Assembly (NCBI GenBank): GCA_031963465.1
Contig: JASSUG010000006.1
Location: 1-64,000 of the forward strand
Direction of reading: 5' to 3'
DNA: 64,000 nt
From: Mycoavidus cysteinexigens_B
GTDB taxonomy: Bacteria > Pseudomonadota > Gammaproteobacteria > Burkholderiales > Burkholderiaceae
The position numbers and the translations under genes are program-made. The stretch's first letter is position 1. The number at the start of each line of letters is the position of its first letter. Of the stretch, positions 34,838 to 44,461 are shown piece by piece. A model generated the notes under the pieces. That model was not told where the DNA came from. It did no database searches and was given only the letters and a program-made list of their open reading frames with translations.

Positions 34838-35596
34838 TTGACCCTTCTCTACGAGTACCCATTCAACGAGCGCATCCGAACACTGTTGCGGTTTGAAGAT
34901 CTTTTTGACCGGTTTACGTTCTTTTTGTCTTGCGAAGATGCAAAGGAACACCATATCGCACTGATGACGCTGTTTGAAATTGCAGATGTAGCAGGCCGAG
35001 CTGATCTCAAATCTGATCTCAGCAAAGAACTCGAGCGTCAACGCCAAACCCTTATTTCATATCGAGATAATCCAGGGATTGACCAAACGACGTTAGAGAC
35101 TGTGCTAGTAGAAATTACGCAGACACTGGCTCAGTTAAACCAAATGCACGGTAAGGCAGGCCAACATCTGGCGGATAATGAATGGCTTAGCAGTATCCGC
35201 AGCCGCTCAAGTATCCCAGGTGGCACTTGCCGCTTTGATTTACCTTCTTATTATGCATGGCAACAGGGTCCGCTCGAGTACCGTCGGCATGATATTGCAC
35301 AGTGGGCCATACCATTATTACCGCTACGCGATGCCATGGCGATTGTCTTAAAATTCGCCCGTGAATCCAGCCAAGTCACCAAAGTCATCGCCACCCAAGG
35401 TCGCTACCAGCAAATGCTATCTGGCCGCACCTGCCAGTTGATGCAAATCCGCGTACCCGCCGAGCTAGGCGTCATTCCTGAGGCCAGCGCTAATAAATAC
35501 ATGCTTTGGGTACGCTTTACCACGCAAGACGGCGATATGCGTCCACAGCCGGTTGATACAGATGTGCCCTTTCAGCTCGCTTTGTGTAATTTATAA
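34838..35596 (+). CDS. zapD: Cell division protein ZapD
   Basis: A Z-ring stabiliser that cross-links FtsZ filaments, 252 residues. Family segments include YEYPFNERIRTLLRFEDLFD, FEIADVAGRADLKSDLSKEL and GGTCRFDLPSYYAW. The start is TTG (MTLLYEYP), consistent with family N-termini, with AGG about 8 bases upstream. It lies between coaE and yacG. The 176-base gap in front of it (34662-34837) holds no gene. Confidence 0.93.
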   Translation: MTLLYEYPFNERIRTLLRFEDLFDRFTFFLSCEDAKEHHIALMTLFEIADVAGRADLKSDLSKELERQRQTLISYRDNPGIDQTTLETVLVEITQTLAQLNQMHGKAGQHLADNEWLSSIRSRSSIPGGTCRFDLPSYYAWQQGPLEYRRHDIAQWAIPLLPLRDAMAIVLKFARESSQVTKVIATQGRYQQMLSGRTCQLMQIRVPAELGVIPEASANKYMLWVRFTTQDGDMRPQPVDTDVPFQLALCNL

Positions 35597-35694
35597 TGGC
35601 GTTGAGAACGGCATAAAAAGTCGAAATGAGACCGGTGCAAAACCTGAATACTCAGGCTAGCTTTACACACCAGGTTTCAGATACACTCTTATCT

Positions 35695-35883
35695 ATGAAC
35701 ACTCTCGTTAACTGCCCTATCTGCGGCATCAAAGTTGAATGGAAACCAGAGAATCGTTATCGGCCATTCTGCTCAGAGCGCTGCAAAAAAATCGATCTTG
35801 GCACCTGGGCTGCCGAGAAGTATGTGATTGGCGGCACACAGGAAGCGCCCGCTACAACTGACTCAAATGACGACTTAGATTAA
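35695..35883 (+). CDS. yacG: DNA gyrase inhibitor/zinc-binding protein YacG
   Basis: A small zinc protein of 62 residues with the four metal ligands in CPICG and FCSERCKKIDLG. YacG binds GyrB in E. coli and inhibits its activity. A longer in-frame start at 35626 adds 23 residues without family character, so the ATG at 35695 (MNTLVNCPICG) is used. It lies about 100 bases after zapD and converges on mutT. Confidence 0.92.
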   Translation: MNTLVNCPICGIKVEWKPENRYRPFCSERCKKIDLGTWAAEKYVIGGTQEAPATTDSNDDLD

Positions 35884-35915
35884 ATCTATGCGGTCATGGC
35901 TTTAACTGATTCAGC

Positions 35916-35981
35916 CTGTCAGTGGCTAGATGTAGCATCGGCCCCAAGTCTGTCATCGGCTAGATGTAGCATCGGCCTCAA
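35916..35981. repeat. 34-bp tandem duplication at the 3' end of mutT
   Basis: Copies at 35916-35947 and 35950-35981 share CTGTCA then GGCTAGATGTAGCATCGGCC, with three substitutions. The second copy encodes the C-terminus of MutT (ADATSSR plus stop), so the first is a duplicated gene end lying in the yacG-mutT convergent gap. Confidence 0.85.
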
Positions 35982-36393
35982 GCCAGTCAAGCACCGGAAT
36001 TGTCGCCGGGAGCACAGGAGCCACCTCAACCGGTATCTGCTGCCAAGCAAGCGCTTGGCCTTCTTGCCCAGTTGGCTCGCCCTGCCATGCGGTTACTTTG
36101 CAAAAGAACAGCCTCACGTAAGCATGAGGATAATCATGCTCAAGTACTCGCCAACGCTGGCACGCCTCTACTTGAATCCCGAGTTCCTCGTGTAACTCCC
36201 GCGTTAACGCGGCTTCAACTGATTCACCGGCTTCTAACTTGCCGCCAGGAAACTCCCAATAGCCTTCATAGGGTTTGCCAGAAGGGCGCTGCGCGAGCAA
36301 AAAATGTCCATCGTTGCGCACCAGTATCCCAACTGCCACCCGCGTGACCAGCCGGCCATCCGGCATATATTCTGTCGGCTGTTGCAGCATCAT
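35953..36393 (-). CDS. mutT: NUDIX hydrolase, MutT-type 8-oxo-dGTP diphosphatase
   Basis: A protein of about 146 residues with the complete Nudix box GGKLEAGESVEAALTRELHE followed by ELGI, preceded by GYWEFP as in MutT. It should sanitise oxidised dGTP. A longer frame begins at 36441 but overlaps the upstream ATPase gene. The ATG at 36393 overlaps that gene's stop as ATGA, the usual translational coupling, and gives MMLQQPTEYMPDGR. Confidence 0.9.
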   Translation of the reverse strand: MMLQQPTEYMPDGRLVTRVAVGILVRNDGHFLLAQRPSGKPYEGYWEFPGGKLEAGESVEAALTRELHEELGIQVEACQRWRVLEHDYPHAYVRLFFCKVTAWQGEPTGQEGQALAWQQIPVEVAPVLPATIPVLDWLEADATSSR

Positions 36394-37283
36394 AAAATGC
36401 TGCGCGCTGAGGCGTTCATATGTTGCTGTCGGCCTGACCAATCACGGGCAAACTGCCAGGCTACACGCCCAGAGCGCGAACCACGCTCAAGCGCCCAGGC
36501 CAGAGCTGCGCCACGTGCTCGCTCACAATCCGTATCGCTGCACCCAAAATGTTTAAGCCAGTGGTGGATAATGCCAAGATAGTCATCTTGCTTGAATGGA
36601 TAAAAGCTAATCCACAAGCCAAAACGCTCAGACAGCGAAATCTTTTCTTCCACCGCCTCGCCTGGGTGAATTTCTCCCTCGCTGGTATGGCGGTAGCTTT
36701 CATTGTCGCTCATGTATTCCGGCAAAAGATGGCGGCGGTTTGACGTGGCATAGATTAATACATTGTCTGATTGTGTAGCAACTGAACCATCGAGGGCTAC
36801 TTTCAGGGCTTTATAGCCTGGCTCGCCCTCTTCAAAAGATAAATCATCGCAAAACACGATAAAGCGTTCAGGACGTTGCGCAACCAACTCAATAATATCG
36901 CCCAGGTCATGCAAATCATCTTTGTCGACTTCAATCAGCCGTAAACCGTCTGCAGCAAAATGATTTAAACAGGCTTTGATTAAGGAAGATTTACCGGTTC
37001 CCCGCGCCCCCGTCAGCAATACATTATTGGCGGGCAATTTTTGTACAAACTGGCGCGTATTGGCTTCAATTAACTGCTTTTGCCGGTCAACGTTTTGTAA
37101 ATCTTCCAGCGTGATCGATGACACCTGCGCCACCGGCTGCAAAAAACCTCGGCCTTGGCGCATACGCCAGCGAAACGCTATAGCGGCCGGCCAATCAATC
37201 AGGTCAATCGGCGGTGGCAGCAGTGCCTCTAGCCGGCCAAGCAGCCCTTCCGCACGATTTAGGAATTGCTCAAGCTTATCCAT
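36390..37283 (-). CDS. DUF815-family AAA ATPase
   Basis: A 297-residue P-loop ATPase with Walker A LLTGARGTGKSSLIKA near residue 90, Walker B RFIVFCDDLSFEEGE near 140 and a sensor segment LIYATSNRRHLLPE. The DUF815 family is widespread in proteobacteria but its function is not established. Its stop overlaps the mutT start (ATGA), and argJ lies 16 bases upstream of its ATG on the same strand, suggesting an argJ-DUF815-mutT transcript. Confidence 0.9.
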   Translation of the reverse strand: MDKLEQFLNRAEGLLGRLEALLPPPIDLIDWPAAIAFRWRMRQGRGFLQPVAQVSSITLEDLQNVDRQKQLIEANTRQFVQKLPANNVLLTGARGTGKSSLIKACLNHFAADGLRLIEVDKDDLHDLGDIIELVAQRPERFIVFCDDLSFEEGEPGYKALKVALDGSVATQSDNVLIYATSNRRHLLPEYMSDNESYRHTSEGEIHPGEAVEEKISLSERFGLWISFYPFKQDDYLGIIHHWLKHFGCSDTDCERARGAALAWALERGSRSGRVAWQFARDWSGRQQHMNASARSIL

Positions 37284-37299
37284 AAAAAATAGCTATGCT

Positions 37300-38541
37300 T
37301 TAAGAGCGGTAATCGGCATTAATGCTGACATATTCATGCGACAAATCGCTGGTCCAAATCGCGGCCTTTGCATCACCACGCGCTAACCCAACGCGCACCG
37401 TAATTTCCGGCTGCTGCATCACACGCTGCCCCTCTTCCTCAAGATAATCGGGATGACGCCCACCTTCTTTTACGACCCATATATCATCAAGATATAAATC
37501 AATTTTGTCGACCTCAAGGTTCTCAATGCCAGCGTAGCCAATCGCGCATAAGATGCGGCCAAGGTTTGGATCAGAAGCAAAAAAAGCCGTTTTAACCAGT
37601 GGCGAATGACCAATCGCATAGGCAACCTGGCGGCATTCAGCAGCAGTTGCGCCCCCTTCAACCTGAACGGTGATAAATTTTGTGGCGCCTTCGGCGTCAC
37701 GCACGATCAATTGAGCTAGCGTCTGAGCTAATTCGGTAATCGCATCGCGTAACACGATATAGATCGGATCTTCAATCGAAGTCACCAGCGGCAGGTCGGC
37801 TTGGCCGGTGGCGATGATGACAAATGAATCATTGGTCGACGTGTCACCATCGACCGTAATGCAATTAAATGAGCGATCCGCAGCGTGCTTGGTCAGTGCA
37901 TCAAGCACTGGCTGACTGAGGCCGGCATCGGTTGCAATAAAACTGAGCATGGTCGCCATATTGGGCCGAATCATGCCCGCCCCTTTGCTGATGCCGGTGA
38001 GTGTGATTTGCTGTGTACCGATGGTGATACGCCGCGAGGCAGCTTTTGCGCAGGTATCGGTCGTCATAATCGCTTCGGCAGCGTCATGCCACTGCGCGGG
38101 TGCGCGCGCCGCCCATGCTGCGGGTAGCGCAGCACACAGGCGGTCGATCGGCAACGACTCAAGAATCACGCCGGTTGAGAATGGCAACACTTGCTGCGCA
38201 GTCATCCCGGCCAGTTGCGCCAGCGCAGCACACGTCTGATGAGCATGGGCAAGCCCTAACTCGCCAGTGCCAGCATTAGCGTTGCCCGTATTCACAACGA
38301 GCGCGCGAATACCCGCCCCACCATTGCGCGCAGAGGCCAAATGCTCACGGCTGACAATGACAGGAGCCGCGCAGAAACGATTTGTCGTAAACACAGCCGA
38401 TACCGTAGTGCCTTTATCTAGCGCCAGCACCAGCAAATCTTTACGATTCGGTGTGCGAATATTCGCTTTAGCCCAGCCAAGCGTGACCCCTGCGACAGGA
38501 TAGAGCTGTGCCGGATCAATCAGAGGAAAATTGACAGCCAT
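37300..38541 (-). CDS. argJ: Bifunctional ornithine acetyltransferase/N-acetylglutamate synthase
   Basis: ArgJ recycles the acetyl group between N-acetylornithine and glutamate in arginine synthesis. The 413-residue proenzyme self-cleaves before a nucleophilic Thr; the site is visible in KGAGMIRPNMATMLSFIATD. The N-terminal VAGVTLGWAKANIRTPNR, the Asp/Thr motif TVDGDTSTNDSFVI and the end SHEYVSINADYRS are all family features. It is the first gene after secA on the minus strand. Confidence 0.96.
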   Translation of the reverse strand: MAVNFPLIDPAQLYPVAGVTLGWAKANIRTPNRKDLLVLALDKGTTVSAVFTTNRFCAAPVIVSREHLASARNGGAGIRALVVNTGNANAGTGELGLAHAHQTCAALAQLAGMTAQQVLPFSTGVILESLPIDRLCAALPAAWAARAPAQWHDAAEAIMTTDTCAKAASRRITIGTQQITLTGISKGAGMIRPNMATMLSFIATDAGLSQPVLDALTKHAADRSFNCITVDGDTSTNDSFVIIATGQADLPLVTSIEDPIYIVLRDAITELAQTLAQLIVRDAEGATKFITVQVEGGATAAECRQVAYAIGHSPLVKTAFFASDPNLGRILCAIGYAGIENLEVDKIDLYLDDIWVVKEGGRHPDYLEEEGQRVMQQPEITVRVGLARGDAKAAIWTSDLSHEYVSINADYRS

Positions 38542-38571
38542 TCAGAAATCAAAGTCCATGGGTTAGAAAAG

Positions 38572-41352
38572 TCACGCCAATTTACCGTGACATTGCTTAT
38601 ACTTTTTACCACTACCACAAGGGCATGGGCTATTACGGCCGACTTTAGGTGCTATTTCACGCAATCCATTTGGGTCATGAAAACTGGACTTACCTTTCCC
38701 ACTCTGGTCCAACTCAGAGGTCGGCTGATTGCTAGCGGCCCCAGTAAATTCAGCATGCTGAAAGTGCATATCTTCGTGATGAGCCGCTTTTCCCTCAAGC
38801 TGCTCGGCTGCCTGTTCAATTTGCTCAATCGACTGAATACGCACATTCATCACAATGCGTATCACCTCGAGTTTGATGGCATCAAGGAGTTGCGCGAAAA
38901 GGTCAAAAGCTTCGCGCTTATATTCTTGTTTGGGGTTTTTCTGTGCATAACCGCGCAGATGAATGCCTTGCCGCAAATGGTCTAGCGCCGCTAAATGCTC
39001 GCGCCAGCGCGCATCAAGTGTTTGCAGCATAATTGAACGCTCAAATCCGCTAAATGCTTCACGCCCAATCTGCTCGACCTTGTTTTGATAGGACTGGGTC
39101 ACCGTGGTCAACACATGGTGCGCAATGTCTGCATCATCAGCTGCCTCTATCTCGGCCTGCTTAAGTTTAAGCTCAAGTTGCCAATCATCGCGCAAGACCT
39201 GAGCCAGGCCCGCCAAATCCCACTGCTCTTCGATACTGCCTGGTGGCACGAAAGTATGCACCAGTTCGGCAAACACACTCTCGCTCATGGCAACGATCGT
39301 CTCTGAAATATCCGCCGCTTCGAGTAATTCATTGCGCTGCTGGTAAATCACGCGACGCTGGTCATTGGAAACATCATCGTATTCCAGTAATTGCTTGCGA
39401 ACATCAAAGTTACGCGCTTCGACCCGGCGCTGCGCCGACTCGATTGAGCGCGTAACAATGCCCGCTTCAATCGCCTCGCCATCAGGCATTTTGAGACGTT
39501 CCATAATCGCGCGCACACGGTCACCGGCGAAGATCCGCAGCAACGGGTCTTCCAGTGAAAGATAAAAGCGCGAAGAGCCAGGGTCGCCCTGCCTTCCTGC
39601 CCGACCGCGTAACTGATTATCGATCCGGCGCGATTCATGCCGCTCAGTGCCAATAATATGCAGACCGCCCGCCGCTTTGACGGCATCATGCAGAGCCTGC
39701 CATTCATCATGCAAGTGCTGAACCCGGCGCGCTTTTTCATCGTCAGTCAAGGTTTCATTGGCTTCAATGAAGCTTGCCTGCCTCTCAACATTGCCGCCTA
39801 ATACAATATCTGTCCCCCGGCCCGCCATATTGGTTGCAATCGTCACCATTTTGGGACGGCCTGCTTGCGCGATAATTTCCGCCTCGCGCTCATGCTGCTT
39901 AGCATTGAGGACCTGGTGAGGCAACTGGACAGCCGTTAACAATGACGATAGCAACTCTGAATTTTCAATTGATGTGGTGCCCACCAACACCGGTTGCCCC
40001 CGTTCATAGCATGCGCGGATATCGGTAATCACCGCATCATAGCGTTCACGCGCACTCTTATAAATTTGATCCTGATGGTCAATCCGCTGACTCAGCCGGT
40101 TGGTCGGAATCACTACGGTTTCCAGTCCATAGATTTGCTGGAACTCGTGTGCTTCAGTATCTGCCGTTCCGGTCATCCCGGCCAGTGTGAGATACATCCG
40201 AAAATAATTCTGAAAGGTGATCGATGCAAGGGTTTGATTTTCGTGCTGAATGTGCGCACCTTCTTTTGCCTCAACCGCTTGATGCAAGCCATCCGACCAA
40301 CGACGCCCGGCCATTAAACGGCCAGTAAATTCATCAACAATGATGACTTCACCATTTTGCACGACGTAATGCTGATCGCGATAAAACAGCGCATGCGCAC
40401 GTAGCGCTGCATACACATGGTGCATCAAGGTAATGTTTTGTGGCGCGTATAAGCTTTCGCCCGCGCCGATCAAGCCCCATTGCGCTAATAAGGCTTCCGC
40501 TTTTTCATGGCCGCGCTCGGTTAAAAAGACTTGCCGCGCTTTTTCATCGAGGGTGTAATCACCCGGCACGTCAACCCCTGTCCCATCTGCTTTTTCTTCG
40601 CCAAGTTGGCGCTCAAGCAGCGGCGGTAGCGCATTCATCCGTACATACAACTCCGTATGATCTTCTGCTTGGCCGGAGATAATCAGTGGCGTGCGCGCTT
40701 CATCAATCAGAATTGAATCGACTTCATCGACAATCGCGAAGTTCAGCTCACGCTGCACACGCGCATCTACTTCATACACCATGTTATCGCGCAAATAATC
40801 GAAACCGAATTCGTTATTTGTGCCATAAGTAATATCGGCGGCATACGCTTGCCGCTTGGCCTCAGGCTCCATTTGCGATAGATTGATGCCAACTGACAAA
40901 CCCAGAAAACGGTACAGGCGGCCCATCCACTCAGCATCACGCTGCGCCAGATAGTCATTGACTGTCACCACATGAACGCCACGACCAGATAAGGCATTGA
41001 GGTAGGCCGCAAGCGTCGCCACCAACGTTTTACCTTCACCTGTGCGCATCTCGGCAATTTTGCCATGATGCAATGCCATACCCCCGATAAGCTGCATATC
41101 GAAGTGGCGCATTTTGAGCACGCGCCGGCTTGCTTCGCGGCACACCGCAAACGCTTCGGGCAAGAGCTGATCAAGCGACTCGCCAGCAGTGACTCGTTGC
41201 CTAAATAGTGCTGTGCATGCTTGCAATTTTTCGTCAGTCAGTTTTTCGAACTGCGCCTCAAGCGCATTGATCGCAACGACAGTTTTCTGGTACTGCTTAA
41301 GCAACCGTTGATTACGGCTGCCAAAAATCTTTTTGAGAAGTCCGGCAATCAT
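38572..41352 (-). CDS. secA: Preprotein translocase ATPase SecA
   Basis: The Sec motor, 926 residues. Walker A is MRTGEGKTLVATLAAYL, followed by VHVVTVNDYLAQRDAEWM and the DEAD-type VDEVDSILIDEARTPLIISG. The second motor domain has GTTSIENSE and MAGRGTDIVLGGN. The C-terminal zinc and SecB-binding tail CPCGSGKKYKQCHGKLA is intact. It is upstream of argJ and divergent from the DciA-like gene, the usual Burkholderia position. Confidence 0.98.
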   Translation of the reverse strand: MIAGLLKKIFGSRNQRLLKQYQKTVVAINALEAQFEKLTDEKLQACTALFRQRVTAGESLDQLLPEAFAVCREASRRVLKMRHFDMQLIGGMALHHGKIAEMRTGEGKTLVATLAAYLNALSGRGVHVVTVNDYLAQRDAEWMGRLYRFLGLSVGINLSQMEPEAKRQAYAADITYGTNNEFGFDYLRDNMVYEVDARVQRELNFAIVDEVDSILIDEARTPLIISGQAEDHTELYVRMNALPPLLERQLGEEKADGTGVDVPGDYTLDEKARQVFLTERGHEKAEALLAQWGLIGAGESLYAPQNITLMHHVYAALRAHALFYRDQHYVVQNGEVIIVDEFTGRLMAGRRWSDGLHQAVEAKEGAHIQHENQTLASITFQNYFRMYLTLAGMTGTADTEAHEFQQIYGLETVVIPTNRLSQRIDHQDQIYKSARERYDAVITDIRACYERGQPVLVGTTSIENSELLSSLLTAVQLPHQVLNAKQHEREAEIIAQAGRPKMVTIATNMAGRGTDIVLGGNVERQASFIEANETLTDDEKARRVQHLHDEWQALHDAVKAAGGLHIIGTERHESRRIDNQLRGRAGRQGDPGSSRFYLSLEDPLLRIFAGDRVRAIMERLKMPDGEAIEAGIVTRSIESAQRRVEARNFDVRKQLLEYDDVSNDQRRVIYQQRNELLEAADISETIVAMSESVFAELVHTFVPPGSIEEQWDLAGLAQVLRDDWQLELKLKQAEIEAADDADIAHHVLTTVTQSYQNKVEQIGREAFSGFERSIMLQTLDARWREHLAALDHLRQGIHLRGYAQKNPKQEYKREAFDLFAQLLDAIKLEVIRIVMNVRIQSIEQIEQAAEQLEGKAAHHEDMHFQHAEFTGAASNQPTSELDQSGKGKSSFHDPNGLREIAPKVGRNSPCPCGSGKKYKQCHGKLA

Positions 41353-41378
41353 CGCTTATAAGGTTATAACTGCTAACG

Positions 41379-41424
41379 CTATGAAAATTAAGGGTTTAAA
41401 CTCTATGAAATTTAAGAGTTTAAA
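41379..41424. repeat. 24-bp-period tandem repeat between secA and the dciA-like gene
   Basis: Two copies of CTATGAAA...TTAAG.GTTTAAA at 41379-41400 and 41403-41424 differ at two positions. They sit in the divergent promoter region between secA and the DciA-like gene, so they could be paired protein-binding sites or a chance duplication. Confidence 0.8.
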
Positions 41425-41541
41425 AAAAATAGAGTTTATCATGCTACTCTGTGCTGCAATATAGGCAAAACGTAGCGGCAACCTACAATTTAGCGTTAAG
41501 CAGCCGGTACAAATAAACCTAAGGTAAGATCAGGGCAGCAT

Positions 41542-42024
41542 ATGAACCCCGCATACTTAACAAAATCACTCCCCACGCGCAGCACGCCGTCTCTCATTTC
41601 ATTGCTTAAGCGTAATGAAGCGTTCGCTCAACTACGTACCGGCGTCGAACAAATTGCCGCCCTTGAGCGTGATTTGGCGGCCGCATTACCAGATTATCTA
41701 GCGCCAAATGTATCTCCCGGTCCGATCAAAAATGGCTTGCTCACCCTGCTTACCGCGCATAACGCGCTCGCGGCACGCCTACGTCATCTAGAACCGGGTT
41801 TGCTGCAAGCGCTGCAACAACGCGGCTGGCTTGTGCATGCGATTAAAATCCGGGTGCAACTGCAGCATGCAAAACCCACATCCGCCGCTAAAACAGCCCA
41901 TCTATCAAGGACTGGCTTTACCTGCCTACAAGCCTTACGCCAAAAAATCGCCCCTTCACCACTGCAAACTGCCGTGGCGCAAATGATCGAGCATCAAGCC
42001 AAAAATTTTCGCGAAAAAATATAA
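41542..42024 (+). CDS. DUF721/DciA-like protein
   Basis: A 160-residue basic protein whose central part (LLTLLTAHNALAARLRHLEP) and C-terminal block (ALQQRGWLVHAIKIRVQLQ) match the DUF721 pattern. DUF721 includes DciA, the replicative-helicase loader of bacteria lacking DnaC. Its position divergent from secA agrees with Burkholderia. The low complexity of the fold makes the assignment moderate. Confidence 0.7.
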   Translation: MNPAYLTKSLPTRSTPSLISLLKRNEAFAQLRTGVEQIAALERDLAAALPDYLAPNVSPGPIKNGLLTLLTAHNALAARLRHLEPGLLQALQQRGWLVHAIKIRVQLQHAKPTSAAKTAHLSRTGFTCLQALRQKIAPSPLQTAVAQMIEHQAKNFREKI

Positions 42025-42042
42025 AAAACTAATGCCCTCATA

Positions 42043-42088
42043 AGAAAGATGAATGGCTTATTCTTTCTCATCATTTTAGTTTTTTTTT
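42043..42088 (+). terminator. Possible weak terminator after the dciA-like gene
   Basis: AGAAAGA (42043-42049) pairs with TCTTTCT (42062-42068) and a long T-run follows at about 42079-42088. The stem is AT-rich and ten bases from the T-run, so this is tentative. Confidence 0.3.
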
Positions 42089-42195
42089 AAGATCATTCTT
42101 ATATGAGTAGAGGATGAAACGCTGCATTATGTACACCACAAAACAATCTTGCATTAAACTTCTGTTTGCACAACACGACTCACTTACCTCTAAGT

Positions 42196-43110
42196 ATGAA
42201 CCAACTGCAAGCCATGCGCGTTTTCCTGCAAGTTGCCGAAAGCGGCAGCTTCGGAGGAGCCGCGGCCAACCTTAAATTATCGAATGCAGTCATCACGCGT
42301 TACGTCGCGTTGCTTGAAGCGCATTTAAAGACGCAACTACTGCAACGCACAACGCGTTGCCTGTCCTTAACGGAAGCTGGGCGCGCTTATGCAGATGGAT
42401 GCCGTCATATCCTCAAGCAAATTGATGCCATTGAAGCCAATGCGACGCAAATGTCAAACGTGCCATGCGGGACCTTAAAGCTTTTCGCCTCAGCCTCGCT
42501 CTCGCTGGCCAATCTAACACCGCTACTCAGTACGTATCGCACCCGCTATCCAGAGGTGAAATTACAGCTCACACTAGGGCATCGGCCGGTTGACCTGATT
42601 GAAAATGGCTTTGACGCCAGTCTCGTTGCTACCGGCTCCATCACCGGTACGAGCATGACTCAACACCCATTGTTGACAATTGAATCAGCCATTGTGGCGG
42701 CGCCGAGCTACCTCGCTCAACAAGGTGGCGCGCCCGACTCTTTAAACGCACTCACGAAGCACATCTTTGTCGGGCCGACACACCGCACCTCCAGCCCCAC
42801 GTGGACCTTTGTCAACGCGCAAGGCAGCCGTCAGCTAACGATTGAACCGGCTTATTCAGTCAATGACTTAGCGAAATTGCATGAAGCGGCGCTCGCAGGT
42901 ATTGGCATTGCAATCCTACCGCAGACCATGGTGGATGAGGATTTAACCCAAGGTAAGCTGAAAAGAATTCTGCCCGAATACAGCGTGCCGGAAGCAAACG
43001 AGCAAATTTCGCTAGTCTATTCAGGCCAACGCCACTTACCTGCTAAGACACGAGCATTTGTCCAACTCGCCATAGAACTGTTAGCTGACAATCATCGACA
43101 GATGGCATAA
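42196..43110 (+). CDS. LysR-family transcriptional regulator
   Basis: A 304-residue regulator. The N-terminal winged helix reads LQAMRVFLQVAESGSFGGAA then LKLSNAVITRYVALLEAHLK and LLQRTTRCLSLTEAGRAYAD. The ligand domain ends with LHEAALAGIGIAILPQTMV, typical of the CrgA/AaeR-like branch. An in-frame TTG at 42166 would add ten residues, but MNQLQAMRVF is the usual LysR start. No obvious target gene is divergent from it; it converges with the GntR gene. Inducer unknown. Confidence 0.9.
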   Translation: MNQLQAMRVFLQVAESGSFGGAAANLKLSNAVITRYVALLEAHLKTQLLQRTTRCLSLTEAGRAYADGCRHILKQIDAIEANATQMSNVPCGTLKLFASASLSLANLTPLLSTYRTRYPEVKLQLTLGHRPVDLIENGFDASLVATGSITGTSMTQHPLLTIESAIVAAPSYLAQQGGAPDSLNALTKHIFVGPTHRTSSPTWTFVNAQGSRQLTIEPAYSVNDLAKLHEAALAGIGIAILPQTMVDEDLTQGKLKRILPEYSVPEANEQISLVYSGQRHLPAKTRAFVQLAIELLADNHRQMA

Positions 43111-43119
43111 AAACTAAAA

Positions 43120-43150
43120 TTCTAGCGGGCCTGGTTTCATCACCCGCTGG
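43120..43150 (-). terminator. Probable terminator between convergent LysR and GntR genes
   Basis: CTAGCGGG (43132-43139) pairs with CCCGCTGG (43143-43150 side, one wobble). On the minus strand the stem is followed by AATTTTAGTTTTT, giving a terminator for the GntR gene. The loop is short on the written strand, so the exact stem needs folding software. Confidence 0.4.
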
Positions 43151-43160
43151 CTAATGCACA

Positions 43161-43904
43161 TTACTGACTGTCGCACTTATCTGAATTTGCCAGACGAAGC
43201 CTTGCGGCAGCATTATCAATATGCGCCACAGCAGCCCGCCGCGCAGCATCTGGGTCAGCCTGCGCAATCGCGTCAATAATCGCTTGGTGTTCGGCTTGTA
43301 TCAAAAGGTCCATGTGCCGAGCCTTATTTGCGCGAGTCACTTGAATGGAGGCGTGCATAAAATGGCCCAGAAAATCTAATAGTGATACATAAAGTGAATT
43401 ACCCGTCGTTAGAGCAATTATTTTATGCAGCCCAACATCTTCATCGACGCCATCATCGTCCTTCTCCACGGCCTTATCAATTTCTACTAGAGCCTGTTTA
43501 ATGCGAACCAATTGCTCAGGTGTGCGCCGTTGCGCCGCGAGCGCGGCCGCCTCCCCCTCGATACCGCGCCGCAACTCCATCACCTGCAATGCGACCGGTA
43601 AAGAATCCGTGGTGCCGACATCAATCCTAAATGCAGTGGCGGCGCCTGGCCGTAAAACCACCGTACCTAGGCCCTGACGCGATTCAACTAAACCATCCGA
43701 TTTCAAACGCGAGATTGCCTCTCGGATCACTGTGCGACTTACGCCAAAGCGTTTAGCCATAATATGTTCCGTCAGTCGAAAATCAGGAGGTAATTCTTGG
43801 GTTTTTATCTTGTATGCGAGTACCTCCGTCACGCGATCAGCCAAAGTACCAACTGACACAATCTGAAAAGTATTCACATCCTTAATATTCTGTGATTCGG
43901 CCAT
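43161..43904 (-). CDS. GntR-family (FadR/FCD-type) transcriptional regulator
   Basis: A 247-residue regulator with an N-terminal winged helix (LPPDFRLTEHIMAKRFGVSR then TVIREAISRLKSDGLVESRQ) and a C-terminal FCD effector domain. The metal or ligand residues lie in DEDVGLHKIIALTTGN and LIQAEHQAIIDAIAQ. Such proteins usually control sugar-acid or organic-acid catabolism. No catabolic gene is adjacent, so its target is unclear. It reads away from the AT-rich region beyond 43905. Confidence 0.9.
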   Translation of the reverse strand: MAESQNIKDVNTFQIVSVGTLADRVTEVLAYKIKTQELPPDFRLTEHIMAKRFGVSRTVIREAISRLKSDGLVESRQGLGTVVLRPGAATAFRIDVGTTDSLPVALQVMELRRGIEGEAAALAAQRRTPEQLVRIKQALVEIDKAVEKDDDGVDEDVGLHKIIALTTGNSLYVSLLDFLGHFMHASIQVTRANKARHMDLLIQAEHQAIIDAIAQADPDAARRAAVAHIDNAAARLRLANSDKCDSQ

Positions 43905-44461
43905 ACTTTATTCTTCCTCGTTTACCAATTTCGAAGCCTGCTTCTACTAACACAACTCGATTCTCTAGTTTATTCCCTTAATATAACTATATTATTTTAT
44001 TAATCAACACATTACCACTATTTTCTTTTTAATCCTCACTCAATCATTATTCAAATTATTATTTTCAATAATTGACATTCTTACATTTTAGGCATAGCAA
44101 AAAAATAAAACTCAAACTAGAACGCCTTTTTCTTTGCATCAACTCAATCAAACAACCAATCGCCAAAAGGGTTCCATATGCAAAGCACACACTCTGCTAT
44201 GCTTGCTACTGCCAGCCATATAACAATTCCTGCTTAAAAAATTGACGTTATGATCGGTCTTTTTTCGAGATCAAGCTATTTATCTGATTTTCTAGAATAC
44301 GTTGTGTGCGCGCCCTATGTAGCACACATGATGAAATGGTAAAAAAATTGATCATTTTTTAAACTTTGCTAAAATTTTAAAACAGCAGAAGCCAATTTGT
44401 TGGGTCAGCACTTATTTTTGCAACCCCACAAAACAAAAATAATTTTTGTAAAAAATATAAT
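43905..44461. other. AT-rich non-coding stretch upstream of the paralog pair
   Basis: About 560 bases with many A/T runs and no convincing reading frame, RNA gene or strong hairpin. It lies between the GntR start and the duplicated leader at 44462. Composition differs sharply from the core genes to the left, which suggests decayed or acquired DNA. Confidence 0.6.
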
